Assembly: GCA_013420905.1 (NCBI GenBank)
Contig: JAAXNY010000011.1
Location: 62,001 to 126,000, forward strand
Direction of reading: 5' to 3'
Length of the DNA: 64,000 bases
Origin: Collybia mongolica
Lineage: Eukaryota > Basidiomycota > Agaricomycetes > Agaricales > Clitocybaceae
The position numbers and the translations under genes are program-made. How positions within the stretch are numbered: position 1 is the first letter of the stretch; the number at the start of each line of letters is the position of its first letter. The notes beneath the pieces are model-generated. The model searched no databases and was not told the origin of the DNA. It saw nothing but the letters and a program-made list of their open reading frames with translations. This document shows, one piece after another, positions 32,777 through 44,706 of this stretch.

Positions 32777-34195
32777 TCAATAAGCAATTTCCATAGTAAT
32801 ATTCCTTTCCTCTGCATCGAACCGCTCACAATCGCTATCGAAGCGGCTATTCACCTCGTCCGCGTCGTCTAGTCCGGGATACAGCGAAATGTGCGCTGAT
32901 TGGATACCATGGCCTGAAGGATATTTCTCCATCAAATCGAGGAAGGCATCCAACCCGTCAATGTCTACGGAGCAGTTGAGGGTGGTGATATGTGGGAGAA
33001 TTTCTCCATTAGATATGAGGTTAAAAATGTCGGCTGGAAGGGGAATGCTACAGAGTAAAACAAGGGATGGCAACATCCGCAAGAGATTACAGAGACTGTC
33101 ATCGTCCAAGGGATCGGTAAAGGAAGCTTCCGTAAAGGATTCCAGTTCCTTTAAACAGCATTGAGATCGGGAAACGAGAGCTTCAAACGCCTCGAGTGCC
33201 CAATCTTCGCACCGAAGTACCTCCAACGATGGAAGCACAAATGGTTCAAGAAACGTTGTCCAATCTGCATTCCCGGAAAAGGGTGCAATGGAGAGGGTAT
33301 GTAGATGAGGAAGGATGATAGGCGGATGGTCCTCTGCTATCTCTTCTGCATGATACTGACGGACCACGACTGAACATTCGACCAGAGCTGTACATTGTGA
33401 TAGAACGTTGTGCAAGTCGGCAATTGAATGAGCCCCTCGACATTTAAAAGCAGTTAGCTGTGACCAAGGTAGCCACAACCCGCTCAGAGCGTAGGTGGGA
33501 TCCAGGCGTTTAATTTGGTACGGGTAAGATATGGAGAATGTTTCCAGGCGAGACGCCTCCTTCAATGTATCTGTCTGATGAGCCATTGGTGGATGTATGA
33601 GATCAGCCTTGGCGACGGTGATTTCGAGGGACTTCAGGGAAGTAAAGTAATTTAATGGGAGATTTAGAAATATACCGAGGAGGTCGAAGCTAAGTGTCAG
33701 CCGTAACGACCGAAATCGACCTAAGCATGGAGTCATAACTTTCGTGAAAATGTCAATATCCAGCATAGGTACTTCCAACGAAACCAAGCCATGTGTCTGG
33801 GCCATTATCTGGTCAATAATCGAAGGAAGGGTTGCCTGCTGCCTTTGTGAAAGGTGCGAGAGAATTTGAATGTCACTCCAAATCTCAGCAATAGTCCACA
33901 GCACCTGTCTCCAGTGGGAGCAGACCAGGCTAAGAACCCACGGAAACCAGCTGTTCTTAGGAAGTTTAACACTGGACCCTCGCCATTCTTGGCAGTCCTT
34001 GAATATCAATGAGAGGAGCTCGGGCGGGAACTTCTGCACAGCAGACTCGACGTTGCGCAAACCCTGAGGTTTCTGTCCATCGTAGTCTCGTTCGCTTCGT
34101 GTGATGACTGGCTGAACATAGGGAAGGTGTTGGTCGGTTTCTGACGTGGCAGGTGACTGAATCTGTGTAATATCTTGTCTGATTTTGCTTGACAC
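32777..34195 (-). CDS. F-box protein with degenerate leucine-rich region (472 aa)
   Basis: Single-exon frame. After a polar N-terminus, residues about 55-100 form an F-box (KFPPELLSLIFKDCQEW, then SLVCSHWRQVLWTIAEIWSDI), which would dock on Skp1 in an SCF ubiquitin ligase. The rest is an irregular leucine-rich array (LVSLEVPML, LRLTLSF, LKSLEITV, LECFSISY-like repeats, LHTLSIAPF) likely to bind an unknown substrate. Such proteins form large, fast-evolving families in mushrooms. A second, diverged member lies at 37667-39115, and a broken tail copy lies just downstream. Confidence 0.83.
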   Translation of the reverse strand: MSSKIRQDITQIQSPATSETDQHLPYVQPVITRSERDYDGQKPQGLRNVESAVQKFPPELLSLIFKDCQEWRGSSVKLPKNSWFPWVLSLVCSHWRQVLWTIAEIWSDIQILSHLSQRQQATLPSIIDQIMAQTHGLVSLEVPMLDIDIFTKVMTPCLGRFRSLRLTLSFDLLGIFLNLPLNYFTSLKSLEITVAKADLIHPPMAHQTDTLKEASRLETFSISYPYQIKRLDPTYALSGLWLPWSQLTAFKCRGAHSIADLHNVLSQCTALVECSVVVRQYHAEEIAEDHPPIILPHLHTLSIAPFSGNADWTTFLEPFVLPSLEVLRCEDWALEAFEALVSRSQCCLKELESFTEASFTDPLDDDSLCNLLRMLPSLVLLCSIPLPADIFNLISNGEILPHITTLNCSVDIDGLDAFLDLMEKYPSGHGIQSAHISLYPGLDDADEVNSRFDSDCERFDAEERNITMEIAY

Positions 34196-35020
34196 AGAAA
34201 CGCTTGAGTCGCTTGAGAGGCATCAGGTATGGATTATCGAAAACGACGCTCGAATTGAACTTACCTGAGACGGGACAAATGATTGTCCATGGAAATGGCG
34301 GGGGGTCGCAAGCTTGTCGGAAATTGGTGCCATGCAATAAATAGAATCTGACGATTGATGAGTGATGAAACTTGAAACACGAGGCGTGCCGCAATGCTAC
34401 AGCTGTTGTCAGAGGAACGAAATCCCGTATTTGCCCGAATTTGAACAATAAAGGCTATTTTAGGAATTCAAGACAATCAAAAAATCTTACCATCACATGC
34501 GACTAAAGAAAGACTTAGAAGAGGTCTTGAGTATGTTTCCAAGTGAAGTATCCGGCATGCCTGAGCCATTCCTCCACATTTCCACCAATACTGCTATACA
34601 CAGCCTCCCAAAAAAAACAATAAGGGTCAGAAAGTTCGTGACCATCGAGCTCCCCAATCACAATAGCCTTGATTCAAATGACTGGAGTAGTGTTTTTGGG
34701 GAATGGATCACAAAGGGATGAGAAATAGAATTATTTAGTATATTGACTAAGAATAGGTCACATCCCTGATCCTGTAAATCCAGGTAGCCGAGCCGTTCAC
34801 GAGCGAAAGGTCAAGAATGTCCGTTATGGATTCGAGCAAATATGAAATTTCATGACTGTCTATCGCCTTTACAACCGCTATAGATGGCATCAAAATGGCC
34901 CCCTTGTTACAGGTCGACGAATAACGAAGGAATTCGCACGAAATAAGGACTGAGTTTGACGGCTGAACTGAATACGATCACCACTACATGTTACGAGATG
35001 CACTTTACTTGAAAACAGAT
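34196..35020. other. Spacer between F-box and PLC-like genes
   Basis: Contains the 5' flank of the F-box gene. A 74-codon frame at 34497-34721 has no recognised motif. Nothing else seen. Confidence 0.45.
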
Positions 35021-36349
35021 TTAACTATGGACATAGTTATTGATAGCCATCGCGAGTGCCGCAACGTCTGAGCCGTCGATGGAATCGATATACAGGACGT
35101 TCGGATAGGTGGCCTTGGTGATCGAATTCAATAACTGCGCGAACATCTGTGGATTCGCCTCTAACCCCAGGTCCACAATGCTAGGAGCCACTTCGATCAG
35201 ACACCCGACTGCATCCTCCGCATCCTGCGTAAGCGTCCATGAGAGGATAAAGTATTGCCCGTCCGGATTAGAGCGTACGCTGCGCATCTTGTTTAGCTGA
35301 TCGTTTATCATAGTGTTCTTGTCGTTTGTATTGGCGTAACTGTTGTACGCATTGAATTGGGCATAGCGATAAAAGCCAGCTCTTGCGAACGCGCCGAGGA
35401 AAGAAGAGGTTGGCTCGACAATTATGACGACTGCGGAGCGATTGTTACCAATGAACTGGTTGAGAGATAACGTGGTGAGATCGACGGTTGTTGGATCCCC
35501 AGGTGCGACGAACAGGTTACTCGTCGTGTTGAGCTGAGTAAAGAGGTTGTCCCATTCTTTCTGGGTAAATGGAGTATAGTTGTCGTTCCCGTTGTCGGTA
35601 TTGAGATCGTGTGACAGGTTGAGTATGACGAGTTCGTGGTTGGCGGAAGTGAAGGCATTGACTTGAGCGATGATCTCCGTTATTTTCTGCCCATTCCCGC
35701 CTTGCCAGCTGACCCCGATCTTCGAATAATGGCCTGTGTAGTACTCCCCGTCGCTGATGACAGGTCTGATATCGAAATAACGAGCACCAGCACTGAGCTG
35801 TCCTGCAATGGACTTCGTTTGAGTCAGCGTGTTGCATGAGAAGGAGCCTGCGGTTCCGCCCGTCCTAACGCTCATCCCTGCATCGTGCGATCCAGGAATA
35901 GTGATGTGTCGTAAGGTACGAGGCCCAAGGGAGCCAATGTTCCTCTGCATCCATGAGACGGGCGGGTTACTGGACGAAAAATCTGTCTCTGACCCGGACA
36001 GGATAAAGTTTACGTATCCATCATGCTTCCATCCGAACTTGAGAGTACTTCCAGCCGCGTTGTTCTGGGTCATGAGATTGGAGAACCAGTTTTGTAACAT
36101 GAATCCGCTCGAAGCTCGAGCCTGAATCTGGAACGAACTGGCGGTGGGGTTGGATATAGTGTAAGTTACCTCTCCGGCATCGTCCTTGGTTATGTGAGCC
36201 TCGTCCCATTCAACGTAGACTGTTTGCACCTTCCCAGAAGCGACCGTCGACGGAAAACCCCATGCATTCATCTGGTACGAGTGTTTGTACGTCTGTTGCC
36301 ATGTGTAGGGGCTGCCATTGATGAGATTGATATAGCCGCCTTGGCCCAT
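35021..36349 (-). CDS. PLC-like phosphodiesterase (PI-PLC X domain), probably cytosolic
   Basis: 442 residues, one coding exon. The N-terminal third (GYINLINGSPYTWQQTYKHS, MNAWGFPSTV, VYVEWDE) is a beta-sandwich-like module typical of basidiomycete members. The catalytic TIM-barrel half starts at about residue 150 with RHITIPGSHDAGM (first catalytic His), then GARYFDIRP and YYTGHYS (second His), and HELVILNLSHD. Enzymes of this family cleave phosphodiester bonds of phosphoinositide-type lipids. No signal peptide is visible. Upstream, GTACGG (about 36406) to TTGCAG forms a good intron, but the spliced upstream frame does not stay open into this ORF, so I take it as a 5' UTR intron and keep the ATG at 36349. 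Confidence 0.85.
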   Translation of the reverse strand: MGQGGYINLINGSPYTWQQTYKHSYQMNAWGFPSTVASGKVQTVYVEWDEAHITKDDAGEVTYTISNPTASSFQIQARASSGFMLQNWFSNLMTQNNAAGSTLKFGWKHDGYVNFILSGSETDFSSSNPPVSWMQRNIGSLGPRTLRHITIPGSHDAGMSVRTGGTAGSFSCNTLTQTKSIAGQLSAGARYFDIRPVISDGEYYTGHYSKIGVSWQGGNGQKITEIIAQVNAFTSANHELVILNLSHDLNTDNGNDNYTPFTQKEWDNLFTQLNTTSNLFVAPGDPTTVDLTTLSLNQFIGNNRSAVVIIVEPTSSFLGAFARAGFYRYAQFNAYNSYANTNDKNTMINDQLNKMRSVRSNPDGQYFILSWTLTQDAEDAVGCLIEVAPSIVDLGLEANPQMFAQLLNSITKATYPNVLYIDSIDGSDVAALAMAINNYVHS

Positions 36350-36419
36350 ACTGTGCGACAGGCTGCAATTAGCAACGGCGAGGGAGCTAAATGAGGCACC
36401 GTACCTGGAGAACGAGATG

Positions 36420-37660
36420 GGGAGGAATAGGACTTATTCGTCGTCGGCTTGGCCTTTTGAGTTTCCTGGGTCGGCCGGTCAACAGACTTCTTGCGATATA
36501 GAAGTGTTGGAACCACATGGACCTACAACGCTTCGCGTGATAAACGTTGGCCTTGGAGAGCTGATGACCTCGCAGCATATGCAGGATGTGATCAAGTGAT
36601 CACGATTGATATCGCAACATCTCAACGTTGAACGCGTCGAGACACGTGTTTTCCAGTTGCGCATACACGAAGACATATTTCCATCCCTTCTTCGAAGACT
36701 GTATGATCATACCTCTGAGATCCACTTTTCTCGTTTGTTTCCTCAAACCAATCGTGCTTTCTGCGATACATACCCTTACCCACACCACGAACCTCGGGCC
36801 TGAGACTACAGCAATCCCAGCTCACCCCTTGTTATTGACCCTCGCGGTTCACTTGCGGGCGCGGCGTGGTCATGGTTTGATGTTGGGCAGTTCCGTTTCT
36901 CGGGCGTATAGAACTCGAGGGGTTGTTCATACCATGCTAGGTGGATAAGCTTCATTTGGGCTCGTACAATGTCATGTATCATTATGACCACCTGCGAGGA
37001 TGAAAACGAACTGTTATGAATGTTTCATGCAGAAAGGTCGTTTGCACTGGGAGATCAATCCATATATGGTCGCCACATTGCCAAACTCCAAATCAGGCTT
37101 GTTCTTAGATGGGGCAAAAGTGTACGACTTGTAAAAGTTCATTTAAAATTGACATATAAAGGAAAACTAAAGCCGAAACTCACCACAGCACACCAAGTCG
37201 TATAGCCTGACGTTGAGCTTATGCACTATTTGACGCCCTTGTCAATGATTCAGGCACGATGGATTTCCTCACCCTATACCCCGTACACGCCGTCAGTGGT
37301 TGAATCCATTAGTAGCGTACTCAAAACATACATACCTACTATCAGCTTCATGCATTCAAAGCTCAATCCTAGCCATTCCATAATGAAGCCATTAAGATCG
37401 TGAAGGTAGGAAATTTTCCGTACTAGCGCTCGATGTTTGTTGGTTCAACGTTTGCTCAACAAGATCCGGAGTCACGTGAGTCTATTTCGTTGACGTGCTG
37501 GGCCAATTGCCGCGTTCTGACGAGCACTAAAGGCTTTGCCCTTGAAGAACTGTGAACAATAACGAAAGAGAACAGGAGTCAGATAAACTGCGGATTACGA
37601 GAGGTCAGTACCCACACCACAATATAACTATCAGCGTCTCATGAAGACCAACATGCTAAG
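36420..37660. other. Intergenic, nothing recognised
   Basis: Holds the 5' flank of the PLC-like gene and the 3' flank of the second F-box gene. Small frames lack support. Confidence 0.45.
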
Positions 37661-37666
37661 CTAAAA

Positions 37667-39115
37667 TTATTCCAAACCCCAAACTAGAATATTTTTCCAA
37701 GCCGTACTGTGTGCGTGCTCGGAAGAAACACGCCGATATCGTTGTGCAGCATCAGCCATACCTGGTCCTTGTCGGCACTCAATCCAAGCATGGACTATGC
37801 TCGTCTTCATGTATGACTGCTCATGGCCGCTCTCAAGTAAATCAAGAAATGCGTGAAGACCATCAGGCTCCACAACAGTGGTCAACCTGTGGAGATATGG
37901 AAGTAACCCACGCTCCGAGATATCCACAAATAAGGATGGAGGAAAAATACAATTTGCCTGAAGTTCAATGAGGGAAGGTGAAACCCATAATAGACGCTGG
38001 AGCTCGTGATAATCCGCTCCTTGTGCATCAACAGTTAAACCCTGGATGACACAGTTTGAACGAGTGACGAGAGAGGTGAAGGCGTGAATTGCAGGCTGAA
38101 TGACCGCAAGAATTTCTAACGATGGGAATATGAACGGACCCAAAAAGCTGTCCCAGTCTAAATGGTGGTGCGATGCCAGGTGGAGTTTCCGGAGGCGCGG
38201 GAGGACAATTTCTTCAGTCAGGGGCGTAAATTTTCCATAGGCTATTCTCAGTTTGCAATCAACAATGGAAGTGCATTGTCGAAGTATTGTCCGGTGAACA
38301 ATATCGGGGAAGACCTCAGTTCCGATCAATGTCAGGTGGGTCAACTGTGCCCAAGGAAGAAGGAGTAAGGGTGGGGGACAGTACTCGGTACGGAACAGTT
38401 GAACGATTACTTTTTGGAGGTTTGGAGCGCCCAGCAGGGGACTTGTGTTGAGAGAGGGAATTGATAAGGGAAATCCAGCGCATCGGATCGCGACGAACTC
38501 CAGAGCATCAAACGTCCCAGAAGGTAATTCGAAGAAAGTGCTGAATGAATTGGGAGTGAGGAATAACCTGATATCTTTGAATCGTTCAGGAGTCGGGATT
38601 ATAGCGCTCAGGATAGAGTCCTCTGGAAAATATAAGCAGTCTAACGAGATCGAGGCTTTTGTCCGTCCAGTAATATACTGGACGATTTGTGGGATAATGG
38701 GAACTTCCTCCGCTTTGCAAGCTGAGATATGAATATTTTCCCAAATTTCCGGAGTACTCCATAGCACTGTCCTCCAGTGTGAGCAAATGTGTCCCAGCGT
38801 CCATGGGTATGACCCACGACCTGGACCACGATGGCGTAACGGTAACTCGACGTACGTCTCCGCGGAACATTCAATGAAAATGGTGCTCAGGATCTCTGGG
38901 GGGACCATCTCAATCGGTGATATCATACTGGCCCCAACGCTCGGAGTATCTCTATTTTGCGGCTTCAAATTCGCGATTAATTCTTGATCGGGAAGATCAA
39001 AACCGTCGCGGGGGTTCTGTATGTGATCTGTAGACCTCGCTTGTTCGTCGACGCAAGGCCTTCGATGTTCTTGTTCAGAGATGGGTTCTGAAATATGGTG
39101 ATCAACAATAGTCAT
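37667..39115 (-). CDS. F-box protein with degenerate leucine-rich region (482 aa)
   Basis: Single-exon gene. F-box at about residues 67-118 (MVPPEILSTIFIECSAETYV, then LGHICSHWRTVLWSTPEIWENI), followed by irregular leucine-rich strands (LEFVAIRCAG, LTHLTLIGTEV, LRKLHLASHHHL, LEILAVIQPA). Expected role: substrate adaptor of an SCF ubiquitin ligase. It shares architecture and length with the F-box protein at 32777-34195 but is well diverged, so the duplication is old. The Ser/Asp-rich N-terminus before the F-box is probably disordered. Confidence 0.83.
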   Translation of the reverse strand: MTIVDHHISEPISEQEHRRPCVDEQARSTDHIQNPRDGFDLPDQELIANLKPQNRDTPSVGASMISPIEMVPPEILSTIFIECSAETYVELPLRHRGPGRGSYPWTLGHICSHWRTVLWSTPEIWENIHISACKAEEVPIIPQIVQYITGRTKASISLDCLYFPEDSILSAIIPTPERFKDIRLFLTPNSFSTFFELPSGTFDALEFVAIRCAGFPLSIPSLNTSPLLGAPNLQKVIVQLFRTEYCPPPLLLLPWAQLTHLTLIGTEVFPDIVHRTILRQCTSIVDCKLRIAYGKFTPLTEEIVLPRLRKLHLASHHHLDWDSFLGPFIFPSLEILAVIQPAIHAFTSLVTRSNCVIQGLTVDAQGADYHELQRLLWVSPSLIELQANCIFPPSLFVDISERGLLPYLHRLTTVVEPDGLHAFLDLLESGHEQSYMKTSIVHAWIECRQGPGMADAAQRYRRVSSEHAHSTAWKNILVWGLE

Positions 39116-41190
39116 CCCGAGTTCTGTGAGATGTCGTCAGAAAAAGAGGCGGTGGTATAACGGGAATAACTTTGGAGTTGATGATAGGAGAAAAGGTGGA
39201 ACACGCCTAAATGGCGAAGCCTACTAACAGTGTTTTTAAGAAGTTTCAGGACAGTTCAGAACGTTGCTAAGGCGTGCCCGGTAGAGGCCGCAATCGGAAC
39301 ACTGCTGCCAACGGTTATGCCAAACCACTTCAGGTTTGATCCGGCTCGGCACTGGGCTCAAGACTGAAAATAGCTGTAGGGTGGAGCTCGTTAAAATGTC
39401 AAGTTGTAGCAGCACGATAGCGTGCCACCAGTCAAAGAAGTTTCGGGTGAATCTGTAATTGCTCGTGTTTTTTGTTTAAGGGATCTATAGATGGATAAGA
39501 TATGAGTGTCTCCTTCAAAACGCCAGTCTCGTTGAAGCCGGTCTTGAAACGCTAAAAGATAAAGGTCATGAGCTTATAGTGTTAATACTGCTTCTTTATT
39601 TTGTATTATGATTGTATGAGGTTAGGGAACATTTGAAATTGGAATTGATGCCCACCTGGTCCTATTCAAAGTGAAGAAGTACCTGTTGCGCCTGTAGTTC
39701 CACTTGTAAATGATTTCAGGGGGTGCCGAACCGTCAGCGGAGCCTTGGATCACGGAATTTGCCGAGTGGTCGTATTGGGAAAGTCAGGGACAACGAATAT
39801 GTGTTCGTACCCCGATTTGCAGGGTGTAACAAAACCACGGAGTCGCCTTCGTTTGCATACATACCGCCTCATCCTACCTTGAGAAGGTTCTCATGATCAA
39901 AAACGTATGACTGACCCTTCTTCACCCCATCTTCAAGCATTTCAGTTAACGACGCGTGCACCCAATCTCCAAAGACTAGCGATTCAAATTATCGATGTGG
40001 GGCGAACTACAGGATTTATATCTTCATTAAGACCACTCGTTTAGAGGGCTCTTGCTCTATCTCCATCATATATACTTCTGCATCCTCGGGTATTTACTAT
40101 GATGATTAAACGCCCCTTTTGTTCCGGATATGACACACCATTCTGACTGATCAATCCTCTAGTGCTTGATATTTGACTTTGGTGAAGTGTCGGCTTCAAG
40201 CCCCAGGACGAGACGAACACACGTTATCAATTGGCATCATTCCCTTCGCCCATTGCGTCTATCGTGCTATGGCTCGGCGACTCGGACATTTCGAAGGACC
40301 CAACACCGACAGGGCCTGACAGGGACCCTCATAAACACAGGAGTATCATTTTTGGGGAAACATAGCTTAGCAGAGCCGATCTCAGCGACATCGTGTGCCT
40401 GTCAATAAGACGCAGGGCTTGGCATCCATCCTCACTCTACATCCGCGGACCTCCCACGCCAGTACCCACCAATCGTCAATCACTCATTCACAACGACTCA
40501 TTGTGGTTTTCATTAGGCGAATCTGGAGCACCGCTAACATCGTGTTGCGGGCTGTAGAGGGCTTCCTCAGGTCATGTCATTCCTGTGTCATTCTTAGGAA
40601 GCCAGAAAGTATGTTCAAAACTGTAGGAGATTATTCGGTCGTCTTCCGCGATAAGCTACTTCGATTCCTCGTCAAAGTACTTAAATTTTGCAGCGCTTCT
40701 TCCACCTTCATGCCAGGAGGGACTGATCCAGGCCAGCACCCAGGCGTGATGCCGATCTCAACCTTGTCAAGAAGGTGGAATTCCGGATCGAACACAATCA
40801 GCTTCTCTGGCGGCGGGACCTAAAAACGCATTATAAACATCACCAATGCTTGGCAATCACATTTGATAAGGAAGGTACCTCCTCTCGTTCATTCTAATTC
40901 CTTCGGTTTAATTTGTCTTTCCCCCCCTAACCGTATTAATTAGCCGGACTGAGTATTTATCAAAACTCCAGTGAGACCTTCCATGGCTTTGGGTACGATT
41001 CCGCCTGTCTTTACTCATGCACTACGGGTATCTTTCACTTGACGTTTGAACAGCTGTCAAGCCCTTCCAGTACGTCTCCTGATAGTATTCATCAGTCCGT
41101 TCGAAGACATGTTACCTTGATGAGTGGACCTCGGAACGATCCTTGCTTCGATTTTCCTCCACCCCTCTATATATGAAAGCTGAGCTCGTG
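39116..41190. other. Gene-poor region
   Basis: About 2 kb without a gene I can support. Short frames at 40166-40408 and 40395-40823 show no motif or convincing splice structure. Confidence 0.4.
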
Positions 41191-41254
41191 GATGCTGATG
41201 ATACCGTTTAGATCCCCCTGCGCCCTAATCACCATCCTTCATTTGGATGCCAAT

Positions 41255-43156
41255 ATGGAGGTCAACCTCGAAACTGTCAAAACATTAGCCGTTCAAGGAA
41301 CAGCGGTGAACATGGTGGCAGGTATTTCGGACGCCGTCATCCTCACGGAAAACCAAACGCTGAAAGTTCCTGACAAAGTGTCTTGCTTGACTTGCATTCT
41401 CTACGATCATCTGATTACTCTAGGCGATGAGGTTCGCTTTTCTCCCAAAACTTCTCCTATCAGCTCTCTTATCTCTGTCGTAGATCAAGATGATGTGGTC
41501 GTGAGTCGTTGCTTGTACCGCCGTGGCGAAACCGCTGACCCCTATTCTTCAGATACAAGATCAGTTTGGCGAGAGTCCTGTTTTTTCTTAATCGCTATCT
41601 GGTGGCAGGGCTGCTATTGTGAAGATTTTGTTTCTCTTACGTGGATTCTTGTATTACGTGCTGATGGACGATCTCAGATTTAATTGTATATGTGCGTTCC
41701 TTGTCCCATCCTCTGGGTAATTGCCACTCAGAATCATATCAGCCGCAACTAGGGCAAATCTCGGGGCGTCGGTCAGTCCAGCTCCATGTCCACTTCTTTA
41801 TAGTTTGACCTATTCTCTTTGTAGTTGTTCGTGAAATGACGTCTGTTCCTCGATGCCACTATTAACATTTCTTCGTCTCCAGTTGCGTGTTCTATATGAG
41901 ATGGCTGGTCATGTAAGAATACTTCATCTCTGCACGAGTTATTTCTTCATGAATGCTTCCCTTTAAGAACATTGACGCTCTCTAACTCGATAATTCAAGG
42001 TACGGGAATGTTTTATGAACGCCATTGTAACGCCGCTTATAAGATTTAGGCATCTTGGTATTACGAATTTGGGCTCTGTGTCAGCTTCCTATTACCTTAT
42101 TTTTGGCTATTTTCGAACTTTTCTTGGATATCTAGATCGGTCCAGTAAGGTGTTTACCTCCATTTTCCTCCTTCATATACGTGTTCGCCAGATCTCAGAG
42201 CTAATTCCTAGGTCATACTATGTGTCGCTTTTTCCTTTTACGCCGGTGAGTGTGATTGTCTAATTTCTGACATCGTAGTTAACCATTAAATGGTAACAGG
42301 AGGTGTGATCACCCTTTGTGGATTAACGATCCAAGACTATGTCGGGGAAGATGTCATTAGTAAGTCATTATTTTGGGTATTTTCGTTCAGGCAATGAGGA
42401 TGTTGTTGCAAAGTCAACGACTCCCTTAGCAGCCTTCCAGGTTGTTATGCGAAATCTATACCAGCCATCATCGCGGGCTACTGGTGAGACGACCATCTGT
42501 TCGGAAATGTGGAATCTGATTTATCCTGTATATTGCAGGATCGCTCCTGTCTGCGTCGAGAGTCCGTTAATTTCTTGTATATCTTTGACGACGAATTGAC
42601 AATGCAGCAGGCGTCCTCTTTGCCCTGGTTTTCTCAAAGATATTCTACTGGTGGAAGACCGGCATATCACCTCCTCCGCTCATCGCTGTTCTTGTGAGTG
42701 TTGTTTCAAAACTGCGTAAAATCTAATCATCCGGCGTATAGGTTAGGGATTCAATGATATACTTCTCCGTGTAGGTCGCTCGTGATATACCTGTGATTTG
42801 GCTTATCATTTGCCTCTTTAGCATATTTGGTTCGCCAAGAAACTTACCTTCCAAAATGTCGTCTGTTGCTTATTTCCTGAGACCAGCGTTCTTGATCGCG
42901 AACCTCTTCATGTTCTATTTTGGTCCTCCATTCATTGCCGGCAGTTTGCTAGTGACGTGAGTTATGGTGCTTATCCATTTTACTTCTGAACTAACGCCAT
43001 GGTTATAGTCCGTCTGCTGCCGCCGGTTGCGTCATGGTTGGTGCCAACGACATATTAGTCGATTTATATTTACACACATCAATCCAGGGATCACACATGC
43101 TACTCAACCTTCGTTCGGCTTCGTCGCAATCGTGGATGCCAGCTCGAATAGTGTGA
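41255..43156 (+). CDS. DUF6533-like multi-span membrane protein, structure uncertain, possibly decaying
   Basis: Pieces typical of Agaricomycete DUF6533 integral membrane proteins occur in order: LTCILYDHLITLGDE (about 41390-41435), SLARVLFFLNRYLVAGLLL (about 41560-41620), CVFYMRWLVM (about 41882-41912), a hydrophobic AYFLRPAFLIANLFMFYFG block (about 42869-42925) and a C-terminal MLLNLRSASSQ ending with TGA at 43154-43156. Short introns can join some exons (for example 45 nt after GTGGCAG at about 41321, phase 1), but I could not keep one frame open through 41430-41560 or 42000-42850. It is either a many-exon gene I have not fully resolved or a pseudogene. Function of the family is unknown. 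Confidence 0.5.
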
Positions 43157-43339
43157 TGGGTTTATAACATCAGGTTAACTACTCCATCATCGACCCATTC
43201 TAATCATTCCGACTGCAAATGTAACGTATTTTAATTATTTGTTAATACTTACAAGAGAGAAGAGAACACTGACAACATCAAACAACGGGATGGTCCTTGC
43301 GTCCACGTCCAGTTTCCCCTTTGGGAATAATAAGGCACC

Positions 43340-43444
43340 GCCCGCCTAGCTCAATCGGATAGAGCGTCAGACTCTTAAGAGTTGCGGGTAAAACCACTTC
43401 TCCAAGTGATCTGAAGGCTGCGAGTTCGACCCTCGCGGTGGGCT
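43340..43444 (+). tRNA. tRNA-Lys(CUU) with intron
   Basis: Acceptor GCCCGCC pairs with GGTGGGC, D stem GCTC/GAGC, T arm GCGAG-TTCGACC-CTCGC. The anticodon loop is CTCTTAA with anticodon CTT and stem TCAGA/TCTGA. An intron of about 32 nt is inserted after the position-37 base. Discriminator is T, as in yeast tRNA-Lys(CUU). Confidence 0.93.
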
Positions 43445-43602
43445 ACCTGTTCGTTTTTAGCAATGCTGTGGACAAGTTGACAGTGATCTCGACAACAATC
43501 ACTCATTACTTTCGGCAACATAGTTCAATCACAAATTATTTTATCTTACACTCCACCCGTTCGTTAGGTCAGATACTGGCTTTGTGTATAATAATACTAC
43601 AA

Positions 43603-44246
43603 TAGGGTCGTACAAAGTTGAACGCAGATTCGCAGACGCAGACGCTTTCCCGCATATGCACCGGATTATGTAAGGATTTTTCGAAGTCCGTTTTGTGACA
43701 CAGTGTGACTATTGGGATAGCGAGCCGCGAGCGCATCGAAAGTTTACCCAGCGACACCCCCCACCGCCGTCGCGGTTATTCCACACGGTCCTTACGTGTC
43801 CTTACGTATACATTTAATTTTTCATATATGAAATCTGTTCCCAACTTGACTCTGGGACACGCCAATTAATACCCATCACCTTCGAATGGACGAGATCCTT
43901 CACCCCAGAATCTATTCAAAGGCTCCGAATACAAGTTCAAATCCGCGCTGAATTTATGCCTACAAATTATTGTCATACTTGTTTACAATCTATAAAGTCT
44001 TTTTAGGTGCTCAGGTTCTTATAGAATGACGAAAAAAATATTTCGTGTGATCATCATAGTAAGGTAGGCTCGGGTGATATCCTTGCAAGTAGAGATTGGA
44101 GGGATAATCACATTATACTGACTTGAATCCTGATTCCTGACTTTACAGCGTGACAGAGCGGAGTATGAACTTCCACCTTATATAACGGTGCATATGCAGG
44201 AAAGCGTCTGCGTCTGCGAATCTGCGTTCAACTTTGAACGTCCCTA
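43603..44246. mobile_element. Mariner-type MITE (644 bp)
   Basis: A 51-bp inverted repeat with one mismatch (43613-43663 and 44186-44236; CAAAGTTGAACGCAGATTCG...) is extended outward by GGG-CGT on both sides to a TA dinucleotide at 43603-43604 and 44245-44246. TA target sites and the absence of a coding region fit a Tc1/mariner-type MITE. It sits about 160 bp downstream of tRNA-Lys. Confidence 0.7.
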
Positions 44247-44706
44247 ATGTGTCTCGGCGACCAGGGTATTTGCCCCGTTGCTTGCGACCCACAACTTCGT
44301 GTGCGTAGTCGTACGAAGAGCCCAAGCAGTAGAAGGCGGAGGTAGATGGCCAGCAGTCTGTGTGGCGATGAGTTCATATCATAGGGGAAGGACTTCTTTT
44401 TCGACCTAGTAATGACTTTGGTACTGACGCCAGCCTTGACGCCCGGCACCTTAACTAAGTTGAATATTTTTTATCAGTGAATGAAATATTAAGGGTTTCC
44501 AAGGACGACCCCTAGAGGAGCGTCATAAGATCAATACAGGATCGACATCAAGATAGTGGCTTCAAGAAACCTTTCAGACGGTACTGAGCAAGTACTGAGT
44601 CGTCGGCGATCATGTGGTGACGAGTTGAATGGTGTGCCGACATGTCGCGGTTTCCGAGATGGAGATCCTGATTGATCATAGGCGCGGGTGCATTATATTG
44701 TGTCAT

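Noticed and set aside
36268..36516. Upstream coding exon for the PLC-like gene (MVPTLLYRKKS...)
   Set aside because: The intron signals are good, but joining leaves the wrong phase into the PLC frame, so it is treated as 5' UTR.
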